From contig NZ_AP017977.1 of NCBI RefSeq assembly GCF_000648235.2, positions 1,674,001 through 1,738,000 on the forward strand: 64,000 nucleotides of DNA. Reading direction: 5' to 3'. The notes under the pieces are model-generated. The model ran no database searches and was not told the DNA's origin. It was given only the letters and a program-made list of their open reading frames with translations. Position numbers and translations under genes: made by a program. Positions 35,242 through 48,861 of this stretch are shown piece by piece; position 1 is the first letter of the stretch; each line of letters starts with the position of its first letter. The DNA comes from Neochlamydia sp. S13. Its GTDB lineage: Bacteria > Chlamydiota > Chlamydiia > Chlamydiales > Parachlamydiaceae.

Positions 35242-36036
35242 ATGAGCAAAACACAACTCATGGGCATTTTGAACGCTACCCCTGATTCATTTTATGATAA
35301 AAGTCGTTTTTTTGAGATGACTTCAGCGGTGGCACGAGGACATCAGATGGTAGCTGAGGGGGCCGACATCTTAGATGTGGGAGGTGAATCTACGCGTCCA
35401 GGAGCTCCTGCAGTTTCCTTAGAAGAGGAAATAAAAAGAGTAATTCCCCTGATTAGACATCTAAAACAAGAGCTATCTATCCCTATTTCTATTGATACTA
35501 TGAAACCTCAAGTGGCTGCCAAAGCCATCGAAGCGGGAGCTACCTGGATAAACGATGTAGGAGGCTTTCGCGATTCAGCTATGCGTGAAATAGCGGCTTC
35601 CGCAGGAGTAAAATTATGTGTCATGCATATGCAAGGCACTCCCCAAACCATGCAAAAAGCTCCTAGTTATGAAGCATCTATTATCGATTATTTAAAATAT
35701 TGGTTCTCTAATGTTATCAATACATTAATTCAGTCGGGAGTTAAAGAGCATAATATTGTCTTAGACCCAGGCATTGGCTTTGGAAAAACCGTTGCCCATA
35801 ATCTTGAAATCATACACAATCTGGCAGAGCTTAAGAAGCTAGGATTTCCTGTCTTAATTGGAGTTTCGCGAAAGTCTTTCATGGGCAAGATACTTAACAG
35901 ATTGACAGATGAGCTATTACCCGCAACCTTGGCAATCAATTCGGTTGCCATCCTTTCCCATGTAGATTTTATTCGTGTGCATGATATCCAAGCACACCGC
36001 GATATCATTGATTTATTAAGTGTTTATAATAAGTAA
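35242..36036 (+). CDS. folP: dihydropteroate synthase
   Basis: 264 residues. Joins pABA and the pterin pyrophosphate, the sulfonamide target. Motifs: MGILNATPDSFYD at the start, GADILDVGGESTRPGA, ISIDTMKPQVAAKAI, WINDVGGF, CVMHMQGTPQTMQ, LDPGIGFGKTVAHNLEII and LIGVSRKSFMG, with RVHDIQAHRD at the end. GAGG precedes the ATG by 7 nt. It heads the folP-dacA-ybbR-rsmE cluster, 8 bp before dacA. Confidence 0.97.
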   Translation: MSKTQLMGILNATPDSFYDKSRFFEMTSAVARGHQMVAEGADILDVGGESTRPGAPAVSLEEEIKRVIPLIRHLKQELSIPISIDTMKPQVAAKAIEAGATWINDVGGFRDSAMREIAASAGVKLCVMHMQGTPQTMQKAPSYEASIIDYLKYWFSNVINTLIQSGVKEHNIVLDPGIGFGKTVAHNLEIIHNLAELKKLGFPVLIGVSRKSFMGKILNRLTDELLPATLAINSVAILSHVDFIRVHDIQAHRDIIDLLSVYNK

Positions 36037-36044
36037 ATAAAGCT

Positions 36045-36848
36045 ATGCATATACTAAGTTGGTTTATTCCTGCTATTGAAATTGCTGTAATTGCCGTCGT
36101 GGTCTACTATTTACTCTCTTTTTTTTGGAATACGCGCACGATGGATCTTTTATTTGGTCTGTTAGCAGTTGCTTGTATTTATGCCTTATCAATTTGGCTG
36201 CATCTTCCTGTGATTGAAAAGCTTATTCATTATTTTGTTAGCGTGGCGGTAGTAGCTCTATTAATAATCTTTCAACCCGAACTACGTCTGGCACTTTCCA
36301 TGCTAAGCGTCAAAGGAAAAAAATATCGCGAAGTCACAGAGTTTGATAAATTCTTGGATAGTATGGCTCAATCCATTTATCGTCTTTCTGAGAAACGTGT
36401 AGGAGCTTTACTTGTCCTTGAAAATCAAGATTCTTTAGATGAATATGCCAATAAAGCTGTCATTATGAACGCCAATTTTTCATCTGAGCTATTAGAATCC
36501 ATTTTTATTAAGACGACCCCTTTACATGATGGAGCTGTCATTATTCGAGGTACCACTATTCTCTCAGCAGCAACCATTCTTCCTTTAGCAGACGATAGTT
36601 CCCAGTTGTCAAAATCTATGGGCACACGTCACCGTGCAGGATTAGGAACAAGCCAGCATACAGATGCGCTGATCATAGTCATTTCAGAAGAAACAGGTAA
36701 GGTAGCTATAGCAAGAGATGGAATAATGACTAGAGGAGTCAAGATTGATCGCTTTAAAGGCATTATGCGCAGCATATTTACGCCGCCCAAGACTACTATT
36801 CAATCCAGCTTTGATGCGATAGGACGCTTAAAAACATGGAAACGTTAA
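36045..36848 (+). CDS. dacA: diadenylate cyclase (CdaA/DacA type)
   Basis: 267 residues. Makes c-di-AMP from two ATP. Three N-terminal membrane helices (residues ~6-80), then the DAC domain: LHDGAVIIRGTTILSAATILPLADD with the DGA motif, and SMGTRHRAGLGTSQHTDALIIVISEETGKVAIARDG with the RHR motif. It overlaps the next gene, a YbbR-domain protein, by 13 bp, the same pairing as cdaA-cdaR in Firmicutes. c-di-AMP production by chlamydiae is established; the regulator pairing is inferred. Confidence 0.96.
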   Translation: MHILSWFIPAIEIAVIAVVVYYLLSFFWNTRTMDLLFGLLAVACIYALSIWLHLPVIEKLIHYFVSVAVVALLIIFQPELRLALSMLSVKGKKYREVTEFDKFLDSMAQSIYRLSEKRVGALLVLENQDSLDEYANKAVIMNANFSSELLESIFIKTTPLHDGAVIIRGTTILSAATILPLADDSSQLSKSMGTRHRAGLGTSQHTDALIIVISEETGKVAIARDGIMTRGVKIDRFKGIMRSIFTPPKTTIQSSFDAIGRLKTWKR

Positions 36849-38086
36849 TTTATAAGATATTCTTAGAGAATTGGCAACGTAAAATAGTAGCGGTTGCATT
36901 AGCAGTGATCCTATGGCTATGCGTAAACTATTCTATAACTGCCACCAAAACGATCTTGGGCGTACCCATAAGAATTATTAATTTGCCCGCTGATAAGACG
37001 ATTCAGGGTTTATTACCTAATGGTATTTTAAATAAACGCATTGCTCTCACTTTAAGCGGTAGAAAAAATGTTATTCGTGAATTAGAGCCAGGTGATTTAG
37101 AAGTCTTAATAGACTCCTCAAGCATTGATCGAGACGAGTGGGTGCTTCTCATCACTAAAAAAAATTTAATTAGCTTAAGTCCTGATATTGATCTTGCCCA
37201 TAGCATCTCTAATGTCGAGCATCCTGAGTTTATTATTAAAATGAGTCGCCTTATCACGGCAAAAATACCTATTACCATTCTTCCTCCGATTGGAAACAGC
37301 CCTCCTGGCTATGAACTTCTCGATATATGGCCTCAAAAGCTTATGCAAACGCTAAGCGGTCCTGAAGAGGCTATCCAAAGCTTGAAAATACGTGGCTTAG
37401 AAGTTGTCTTTGACTTAAATGAAATTACTAAAGCAGAATTAGATGCTATTCACAGTGCTCATCTGAATGCCCAAAATGATGAAATTAGCTTCCATATTCC
37501 TAATCATTGGAAAGAAGTGGCTATTCCTTTCCATAATAATAGTTTAGAAGAAATTAATGACCCAGAAGCTCAACATTTACGTATCGATTTTTTAAGAAAT
37601 GAATTTATTTCCATCGATAAAGAAATTCCCATTCGCATATTTTATCCTTTAAAAAGCTTAGAAGAGATCAATCCTCAAACATGTACTTTAGCAATTAGTG
37701 ATAGAGTAAAAGAAAGGCATGGGGCCACCATTTTTAATCAAAAAATATTCACCAAAAATGTCAGTAGCCTGTTCGTGGAGATTATCAAACCTAATATGGA
37801 AATTGTTATTAGTGCGGCCCCCAAAAATGAACGAGAAACGTTACTGTGGAGTTTGGAGGTTGTAGCTGCTGAAGATTTAGAAAATACCTATGTCGCCTAT
37901 TTTATGGGCGATCTGCTAAAATCTCTGTATAACCCCGATATTGCTCTCTCCCCTCAACACCAAGAAACCTTGCTTCGCAAACGTTTCCGCGATTATTTAC
38001 AAAAAATAACCTTATACTCCTCCCCCGACCAAAAGTTACAGATTGACAGCTATTGGGAAGACAAATTTATTAAGGTCAAAAGCTAA
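36836..38086 (+). CDS. YbbR-domain protein (CdaR-like)
   Basis: 416 residues. One N-terminal membrane helix (WQRKIVAVALAVILWLCVNYSI), then repeated YbbR-like modules (ITATKTILGVPIRIINLPADKTIQGLLPNG..ALTLSGRKNVIRELEPGDLEVLIDSS; a second begins near residue 140 with ITAKIPITILPPIGNSPPGYEL..KLMQTLSGPEEAIQSLKIRGLEVVFDL). CdaR proteins bind and tune the diadenylate cyclase from the membrane's outer face. The overlap with dacA fits that role. The C-terminal ~150 residues are less typical. Confidence 0.85.
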   Translation: METLIYKIFLENWQRKIVAVALAVILWLCVNYSITATKTILGVPIRIINLPADKTIQGLLPNGILNKRIALTLSGRKNVIRELEPGDLEVLIDSSSIDRDEWVLLITKKNLISLSPDIDLAHSISNVEHPEFIIKMSRLITAKIPITILPPIGNSPPGYELLDIWPQKLMQTLSGPEEAIQSLKIRGLEVVFDLNEITKAELDAIHSAHLNAQNDEISFHIPNHWKEVAIPFHNNSLEEINDPEAQHLRIDFLRNEFISIDKEIPIRIFYPLKSLEEINPQTCTLAISDRVKERHGATIFNQKIFTKNVSSLFVEIIKPNMEIVISAAPKNERETLLWSLEVVAAEDLENTYVAYFMGDLLKSLYNPDIALSPQHQETLLRKRFRDYLQKITLYSSPDQKLQIDSYWEDKFIKVKS

Positions 38087-38088
38087 TT

Positions 38089-38787
38089 ATGCCTTCCACA
38101 CGTTTTTATTTTTGCTCCAGGCTACAGGCTGGACAGGAAGTTATCTTAGAGGGGAATGAATTTCATCATCTAGCGCATGTCATGCGCTTAGAAGAAGGTG
38201 AACAAGCTGAATTTGTTAATGGCGCAGGAACTCTTGCGATAGGAGTTTTAAAGCAGCGAGAGAAAAAACAGGCTACATTCATTATCGAGTCTTTCATTCA
38301 GCAAGAAAAAACTAGCTCTGAATTAATTCTAGCCCAAGGATTACCTCGGCTTAATCGCTTAGATTTTATTATTGAAAAAAGCACTGAATTGGGAGCTACT
38401 CAAATCTGGCTATTTCCCGGCCAAAATAGTGAACGAAAATCTCTTAATGAGCATCAATTGAAACGCATGGAAAGTTTAATGATTGCCGCTATGAAGCAGT
38501 GTGGGCGTCTCTACCTTCCGTCATTAGTCATTAAGCCTGCACTTCATCAATGGGACCTATTAAAAATCCCTGCTTTCTTTGGAGATGTACGAGAGACAGC
38601 CCCTTTCTTTTGGCACATTCATTCTCCTGGAAAAGAGGCCCTTTTTTTTATAGGCCCTGAAGCGGGCTTTACTGCAGCAGAAATTGAACGATTAGGGCAA
38701 ATGGGTGCTCAGGGTGTAAAGCTTCATCCCAATATCTTGCGCACCGATACCGCTGCTTTAGTTGCTTTAAGCATTATGAGCCAATAG
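38089..38787 (+). CDS. rsmE: 16S rRNA m3U1498 methyltransferase RsmE
   Basis: 232 residues. PUA-like N-terminus (STRFYFCSRL..LEGNEFHHLAHVMRLEEGEQAEFVNGAG), then the SPOUT knot: LILAQGLPRLNRLDFIIEKSTELGATQIWLF, the RMESLMIAAMKQCGRLYLP region, FIGPEAGFTAAEIE and LHPNILRTDTAALVAL. It methylates U1498 of 16S rRNA with SAM. It starts 2 bp after the YbbR gene stop and so belongs to the same operon. Confidence 0.96.
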   Translation: MPSTRFYFCSRLQAGQEVILEGNEFHHLAHVMRLEEGEQAEFVNGAGTLAIGVLKQREKKQATFIIESFIQQEKTSSELILAQGLPRLNRLDFIIEKSTELGATQIWLFPGQNSERKSLNEHQLKRMESLMIAAMKQCGRLYLPSLVIKPALHQWDLLKIPAFFGDVRETAPFFWHIHSPGKEALFFIGPEAGFTAAEIERLGQMGAQGVKLHPNILRTDTAALVALSIMSQ

Positions 38788-38808
38788 ATAGGCTCCCACA
38801 GGCATTCC

Positions 38809-39996
38809 TTATCCTTCCTCTATTTGAGGGAGGTTTTCGAAACCATCAAATAGCTGTTGAGCTCGTACATCCCAAGTATGTTCCTTCATCACTTTTTCAC
38901 GTCCTTTAGCGATAACTTCTTTACGTTTTAAAGGTTTTTTCAAATATTCTTCTACCCAGGTGTTGACCTCCGCCCATTTATGCGGCGAATAGATAAGAAT
39001 GTTTTCTGCATGTTCAAAATTTCTTCTGATCCATAGATTATCACTGGTAATAGGTAGAGCTCCGCAAGCCAAGCCATTAAAAATTCGTTCATGGGTACCA
39101 TTTTTAAAAAAAGGCATACTATTTAAGCATATTTTGCTTTGCTTAAGGATCTCTAGGCCTTTTTCATAATTAACGGCCGGATGAATGGTCACATTTTGCA
39201 TGGTTCTTAGGCTATATTCCCATCCTAAAATGGGCTTTTCACGACGCCAACAAAGATCTCCAAAGACATGTACCTGCGCATTTTTTATAGAGAGAATAAG
39301 CTCTGTACGATCTTTTCCTCGCATATAGTTATCGACATAATAAGCATAATGAATAATTTTATCTTCTAATTCGCTCTCATTTTCACAAGAACAGGCTTCC
39401 TCTTGCACTATTTTTTTAATCGCTGGATAAACGGAAGTCTTATTGTCGCTTAACACTATTTCAATCGCCTTTTCTATGATTTCTATATCATTTTTTTCCA
39501 TTGTCTGCCGCCAATAAGCACGCAAGTTTTCATGATCATAACAACTGCCTAAAAAGACCACCTCATAGGGCCTTTCTTGGTTCATGGCAGGTTCCAATTC
39601 CCTTTCTACAGCATGGGCAAGAAAAAAAGTTTTCGAGAAATTTTTAGAATAAATATATTCGCAATCCCCATGGTCTACACAGGTAATGATAGTATTTTTA
39701 CTTTTAAGTACATCTCTATAATTGTAGGCAGGATCGACAAAGAAGGCGAGATGAGGAACGCCCGTATGATCTGAAATATATTTGCCATCCTCTGAAATCA
39801 TGGAATTAAATGAGCAGGTAAAAACGGTTTCCTGCGGATTACTTGCTCTTATAAATTCCATGCGCTGCTGCTGCAAGGTATGATAATCGATGATGCTTGT
39901 TTCAATGCCTAGACGATTAAAAGCTTCGGCAAAACGGGCACAAAAGTAGCGTTTAGATTCGTAAAGGTTATAGTTAGAAAGAAAGGCGATATGCAT
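38809..39996 (-). CDS. CgeB-like glycosyltransferase
   Basis: 395 residues. The GT-B type fold is suggested by the opening MHIAFLSNYNLYESKRYFCARFAEAFNRLGIETSIID and the C-terminal nucleotide-sugar site: GLEILKQSKICLNSMPFFKNGTHERIFNGLACGALPITSDNLWIRRNF, which is the CgeB/DUF3880 pattern (N.hers.rvfe.lacG...lt). Donor and acceptor are unknown; a surface polysaccharide or protein glycan is possible. It is a single gene converging on rsmE. An insert-like Cys/Glu-rich part lies near residue 205. Confidence 0.8.
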   Translation of the reverse strand: MHIAFLSNYNLYESKRYFCARFAEAFNRLGIETSIIDYHTLQQQRMEFIRASNPQETVFTCSFNSMISEDGKYISDHTGVPHLAFFVDPAYNYRDVLKSKNTIITCVDHGDCEYIYSKNFSKTFFLAHAVERELEPAMNQERPYEVVFLGSCYDHENLRAYWRQTMEKNDIEIIEKAIEIVLSDNKTSVYPAIKKIVQEEACSCENESELEDKIIHYAYYVDNYMRGKDRTELILSIKNAQVHVFGDLCWRREKPILGWEYSLRTMQNVTIHPAVNYEKGLEILKQSKICLNSMPFFKNGTHERIFNGLACGALPITSDNLWIRRNFEHAENILIYSPHKWAEVNTWVEEYLKKPLKRKEVIAKGREKVMKEHTWDVRAQQLFDGFENLPQIEEG

Positions 39997-40015
39997 ATAA
40001 GATACTCTCCCATTA

Positions 40016-40269
40016 TTCTTAACTTGCTATAACCTGCAATATTTTTCACCTATAATCTACCTATTTCATCATTTCCTTTCTAACCCTCCTTTACTTGGCA
40101 TACTTCCTGCTACTCCTTCATTAAAAAATAAATCCTAGCCATTCAAACCTGGCTTTATTTAATAAATTAAAAAATAAAAATTTTAATATTAATGATTATA
40201 TAATTAATAATATAATTATAATTATAAATAGATTTATATATAAGATATAATTAAGTAGGGAGAAATTCT
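40016..40269 (+). promoter_or_regulatory. very AT-rich upstream region of the RhoGEF-like gene
   Basis: From about 40150 to 40258 the sequence is almost only A and T (runs of AATAATATAATTATAATTATAAAT), with several TATAAT-like words. GGGAG lies 7 nt before the ATG at 40270. The exact promoter cannot be picked out. Such extreme AT content is a common site for silencing or regulated promoters. Confidence 0.4.
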
Positions 40270-42303
40270 ATGTCAGTTCCAATATTCTCTAAATTGTTAA
40301 ACCCTATGGCATCTTCTCAACATGATATTCCTCCTAAACTCAGTGGTTTTACCTTAGCGGCTGATGGCAAATCAGCTATTAAAGATATTAAGCTTCAAGG
40401 AATTAAACTAAAATTTGTAGTCTCACTTGCTGATTGCAAATCTCCTGAAGATCAGCAAAAACGTTTAGCTTCTTTTAGTTCGGAAAAAATTAAAAAAGCA
40501 GCTAGCTTAGCCATAGGATTGGGCTTAGGAAAAGAAAAAGAACTCAAGCAAGTGAGCTTTGAGCGTATGGCTGAAAGCAACTTATTAACAGCGACTAAAC
40601 ATTATGCAAATCAAAAAACTAATAAAGTCGATTCTAAATATTTTAATACCCTTGAAAAGCTGTTAAGTGAGAGAGGAGATAAGCCGGGCTTAAAGCGTTT
40701 AATAAAGCAAAAAGAATTGTACGAAAAAACTGTACAGGCATGGAATAAACAGGGAAAATTAGACAAAAAAGCTGGAAGCATGGGGCCTGCTTCTACAGAG
40801 ATGTATTCAGAAAATATTAAGAAGCAGGTAACCAGCGAAATGCAAAAACAAGAAAGAGTTTTTAGACCCCTCCCTCCCCTTCCCCCCCGAGCAGATTCTT
40901 CTCAGAAGGAAAAAATAGCTGGAACAGCTTCTCAGGAAGCAGATAAATCCTTTACCTCACTAGGTGTAGAAGAAGAAAACACATTCCATACGTTCGAAGA
41001 AGAATTACTCGCTTTAGATTTACAAACTACCGGCAAATTAGAAAATCCAACAGGTAAAATTCTCACACAGGCAGATCAATCTGAAATCAATAAAGAAGAG
41101 ACTTTGCCACCTAGCGATAAGAAAAAAGTTATATCAGAAGAAGACCAAGCAATCTTTAAAAAATTTGCTAAACTTTTAGAAGAATTAAATGATGAAAACA
41201 AAGGCCTTGCTCTTAAATCTAATGGGGCAATTCAAATTGCAAAAAAGCGCATTCTAAGCTTAGGAAGCTTTTTTAACCAAGACCGCAGTAAAAAGAGCCA
41301 AGCGGCCTTATCAAAAATATTAGCTACAATAGATTCTACTCTCCGTAATGGCTATGATCCCCTTATTCCTAATGGCTCAGGAGAACCTTTAGATATAAGA
41401 AAGTTATATAATAATTTTATTCAAAGTTCCTATGGTGAAAAATTGATTATGAATTCACCTTCTATAGCCAACATGATTGTTAATCATTCGCTAGCAAAAA
41501 TTAATGATAATGATCCTGAAATGGGTAAAAAATTAGAAGGCCAGTTTGCGCGCTTAACGGCTAGCGACAAATATGACGAAAAAGCCGTATTACAGTTTAT
41601 TAAAGATTTGACTTTCAGCGTAGCTATTGCTCAATACAAAAATTCTACCAGCTCTACTTCTAGTACGCATCTCAGTCAAACCCAGGCTTTAAATTTTAAC
41701 CCTGTGCCACTCAATTCAAAATTAGATCAGGTAGTAAATGAACTTATTACTACCGAGAAAAGTTATCTTAAGAACATTCGCTTGTTACTCCCTCATTCTT
41801 CTGAATATAACGTTTTCCAAAAACTATTGGATAATAAGGTTATCTCAGAAGAGGAACATGCTATTCTAACGCAAGGATGGCAAGAGCTAGCCAAGCAATC
41901 TGAATCCTTGATTGAACAGCTTGAGGCTATGCAAAAAGACTCAGGAAATCCTTTAGAAGCTCTGACTACTATTTTTTCGGAAAGCAATTTAGAAGATTAT
42001 ATAAAGTCTACAGGAATACTAGTTATTAAAAATATTCAACTCAATCAGGTAATAACAAAAATTTCCAAAACACCAGAAGGAAAGAGTATCCTGCAAGGGT
42101 TTGACAATCATCCTCCTTATGTCAATTTAGGCTCTATATTTATAGGTCCTGTGCAAAGGCTTCCTCGCTTAGAGATGCTAATGAAAGAAGTAAGCAAAAG
42201 AAGTGGGGATCAAAACTTAAGAGAAGCACAAGCACTTGCTGCTTTGGAAGCAAATATAAAAATGCAATTAAACTTTATCAATTCATTAACCCCCAATTTA
42301 TAA
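40270..42303 (+). CDS. large protein with C-terminal RhoGEF (DH) domain, candidate effector
   Basis: 677 residues. The C-terminal ~195 residues read as a Dbl-homology domain: conserved region 1 as LDQVVNELITTEKSYLKNIRLLL (Glu at ~491), and conserved region 3 as LGSIFIGPVQRLPRLEMLMKEVSKRS (~620-643), matching the eukaryotic 'PVQR-pRY.lLL..l' signature. DH domains exchange GDP for GTP on Rho-family GTPases, which bacteria lack, so the target would be the host's actin-control GTPases. No PH domain follows. Residues 200-207 are PLPPLPPR, a likely SH3-binding motif. The N-terminal part is basic and helical and may carry a type III signal (MSVPIFSKLLNPMASSQ), which is a guess. Base use looks like its neighbours. 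Confidence 0.75.
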   Translation: MSVPIFSKLLNPMASSQHDIPPKLSGFTLAADGKSAIKDIKLQGIKLKFVVSLADCKSPEDQQKRLASFSSEKIKKAASLAIGLGLGKEKELKQVSFERMAESNLLTATKHYANQKTNKVDSKYFNTLEKLLSERGDKPGLKRLIKQKELYEKTVQAWNKQGKLDKKAGSMGPASTEMYSENIKKQVTSEMQKQERVFRPLPPLPPRADSSQKEKIAGTASQEADKSFTSLGVEEENTFHTFEEELLALDLQTTGKLENPTGKILTQADQSEINKEETLPPSDKKKVISEEDQAIFKKFAKLLEELNDENKGLALKSNGAIQIAKKRILSLGSFFNQDRSKKSQAALSKILATIDSTLRNGYDPLIPNGSGEPLDIRKLYNNFIQSSYGEKLIMNSPSIANMIVNHSLAKINDNDPEMGKKLEGQFARLTASDKYDEKAVLQFIKDLTFSVAIAQYKNSTSSTSSTHLSQTQALNFNPVPLNSKLDQVVNELITTEKSYLKNIRLLLPHSSEYNVFQKLLDNKVISEEEHAILTQGWQELAKQSESLIEQLEAMQKDSGNPLEALTTIFSESNLEDYIKSTGILVIKNIQLNQVITKISKTPEGKSILQGFDNHPPYVNLGSIFIGPVQRLPRLEMLMKEVSKRSGDQNLREAQALAALEANIKMQLNFINSLTPNL

Positions 42304-42448
42304 CAGGCCAGATTAAAAAAGAAAAAGAGGTAAACAGCTCAACTACATGAATATAGAAAAAAGCTAGAAGGGTAAAAGAAAAAAAGGTGGAGAAAAGCAA
42401 GATAGGCTAACAGGAGGGCAAAAGAGCTTTTAGGAACGCTAGTTTAGT

Positions 42449-42457
42449 AAAAAAAAA
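42449..42457 (-). terminator. T tract closing the rRNA operon
   Basis: On the minus strand the 5S gene's 3' acceptor helix is followed directly by nine T residues. The 5S terminal helix plus this run would work as an intrinsic terminator of the rRNA operon. Confidence 0.6.
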
Positions 42458-42573
42458 GCTTGGCGGCGACCTACTCTCCCACACTCTTGTGTGCAGTACC
42501 ATCGGCGATAAGAGGCTTGACTTCTGAGTTCGGTATGGGATCAGGTATTTCCCTCTCTCTATTGCCACCAAGC
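42458..42573 (-). rRNA. rrf: 5S ribosomal RNA
   Basis: About 116 nt. The minus strand begins GCTTGGTGGCAATAG and ends GTCGCCGCCAAGC, which pair as helix I. The conserved CCCATACCGAACTCAGAAG loop and GTGGGAGAGTAGG are present. It is the last gene of the 16S-23S-5S operon, 180 bp after 23S. Confidence 0.95.
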
Positions 42574-42753
42574 AAAATTATTTTTAGCTTTAAAAAAGCT
42601 AGGCAAATGATTAGTTAAGAAATCGTATCAGCTTTTAGCTTTAACGCTTCACACACATAAATCAACGCTTGAATTTCTCTTTCTTACATTGGCTTATTTT
42701 GCGTCAGCTTGTAGTCTTTGTTACTTTGACCCAACTTGTCTCGATAAAAGAAA

Positions 42754-45700
<2,947 letters not shown>

Positions 45701-46155
45701 AAAATTTAATTTTTGGACTAAAGCTGACGTTTTACAATTACGTCATTAAGTTTAATGAGCATACTTTATTTTGTAAGTGTTTTCCACTTACTTTCGCCAA
45801 TTGTTCAGTTTTAAATTTACATTTAAAACTTAGGTAAGAAGTTTACTCTTCAAGCGTCGATTTATGTCTGTGAACTTATCAGTGTTTAACGTTTTGCTTT
45901 CGCTTAACGTAAGATGCGTTTAATCGTTATTGCTAACGATTCGCTATTAACATGATACTTTTACTTTAATCATCAATCTTATCTTTTGAAGATTAACTCT
46001 TTTGTTTGATTTCTTATTAATCACTTGCCTTTCAAGATAACTAGATATGAAGCTTAAAAGCTTCATTTCTTACTTAACAGTAAGAGGAAGACAATGTGCA
46101 GCTAAAGTTTGTTTCAACCTAAGAATGGTTATTCCTAACGCATTCTCTGTCCTTA
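45701..46155 (-). other. 16S-23S spacer without tRNA genes
   Basis: About 455 bases of AT-rich transcribed spacer. Unlike many bacteria, no tRNA-Ile or tRNA-Ala is present, as is usual in chlamydiae. Palindromic stretches near 45890-45960 (such as AACGTTTTGCTTTCGCTTAACGT) may be processing stems. Confidence 0.8.
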
Positions 46156-47700
<1,545 letters not shown>

Positions 47701-48861
47701 ATATATTCTTTGAAAACTTGATAAATGATTTATTTATCTCTGATTCTATTAACGAGATTAAAAGTTGCCTTTTAATCTTCGCACAAACTTTATGTTTGCT
47801 TGCACATTGTCTTTCTATCACTGTCAAATAGCTTTTTGCGTCACTCGTTGGTCACGCTTTTTTTGTTCTTCTTCTTAACTTTTCACTTAAGAAGCAGTAA
47901 ACATACAAAATATCGAATTATTTTCGCAATCCCTATTTTCCTTTTTCTCTAATTTTTTCCTAAACTCCTAAAAGTTAAAGAGAATGAATGAGTTTTAAAT
48001 TTGAGCTGTCAATTTCCCACCTATATGTTTGTTCTATGGTGTACAAGTATATAAATCGCTATTTCATGGGGATTTTAAGAGAGGTGGTTGCCGTATGGGA
48101 AAATCTAAATCGCTCGTACTTTGGATGTTATTATACCAAAAAGGCAATTTTATTCAAGGATTATTTTAATATAATGGGGAAAATACTGTCTCATCTTTCT
48201 TGTCCCTCTTATTTCTCACGCAGGGCATTTAGACGCAAGCGATGATAGATCGCTTTGATAGTAAAGCTTAACCTCTACCTTTAATTTTGAAAGGAGGCGA
48301 AAAGCTCCTCTTCTAATTTATAGTCTAGCTTGTATGAAACATTTTTTTCCTGCCCCTAAGCCAGCACATTTTTACGCTCACTTAATTTGTTGAGTCTGGT
48401 CTTGTAGTGGATTTTTTAGCTTTTTGCTTCTTAACTCATCTGTTTAATGTTTTGCCAGTCCCTAGAGAGTCTTTTCCTAAACCTCTAACTTCTAAGATTA
48501 AAAGCCTATAATGTCTCACCTTATCCACTTCAATTCCTGCGATCTTTAAAGCTTTATCGTGGTATGTTTTAACAAAAAAGCAAAGGTGGGAAAAGAGAGT
48601 TAATTGTAAGCTATCTCTTACATTCAGCCGATAAGGGATTCTGCCTTTTTTTATTATGCAAGGGCAGAAGAGGGATGTTTTTTTATAACCTAAATGGCCT
48701 AAGCTCCCTGATAAAACCTAGATAGAAGATCCTTATAAAAGAAGCTTAAATGATCTTTTTAGCCATAAAGAGTTTACATAAAGGGAATGCTCCTTAAGTA
48801 AACAAGAAAAAAAAAGAAAATTAGAGAACTTCCTAATCCTCCTCTCTTCTTCCTCTAAAGA
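47701..48861 (-). other. rRNA leader and long non-coding stretch
   Basis: About 1.16 kb between the 16S start and nhaD. The part nearest 16S is the rRNA leader. An 85-codon plus-strand frame at 47988-48245 overlaps the likely rRNA promoter and is not a gene. Near 48440-48600 a minus-strand frame reads VKTYHDKALKIAGIEVDKVRHY and may be a scrap of a lost gene. Confidence 0.45.
48130..48157 (-). promoter_or_regulatory. putative rRNA operon promoter
   Basis: On the minus strand TTGAAT, a 16-bp spacer and a perfect TATAAT lie about 430 bp upstream of the 16S 5' end. Two TTGACA words closer to 16S (near 48007 and 47822) have no good -10 partner. The assignment is by consensus only. Confidence 0.45.

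Noticed and set aside
40150-40260. Extreme AT tract as a possible origin
   Set aside because: It lacks DnaA-box or iteron repeats and sits right before a gene start, so a promoter region is the simpler reading.
47988-48245. 85-codon plus-strand frame upstream of the rRNA operon
   Set aside because: It covers the likely rRNA promoter on the opposite strand and has no ribosome site or protein-like pattern.
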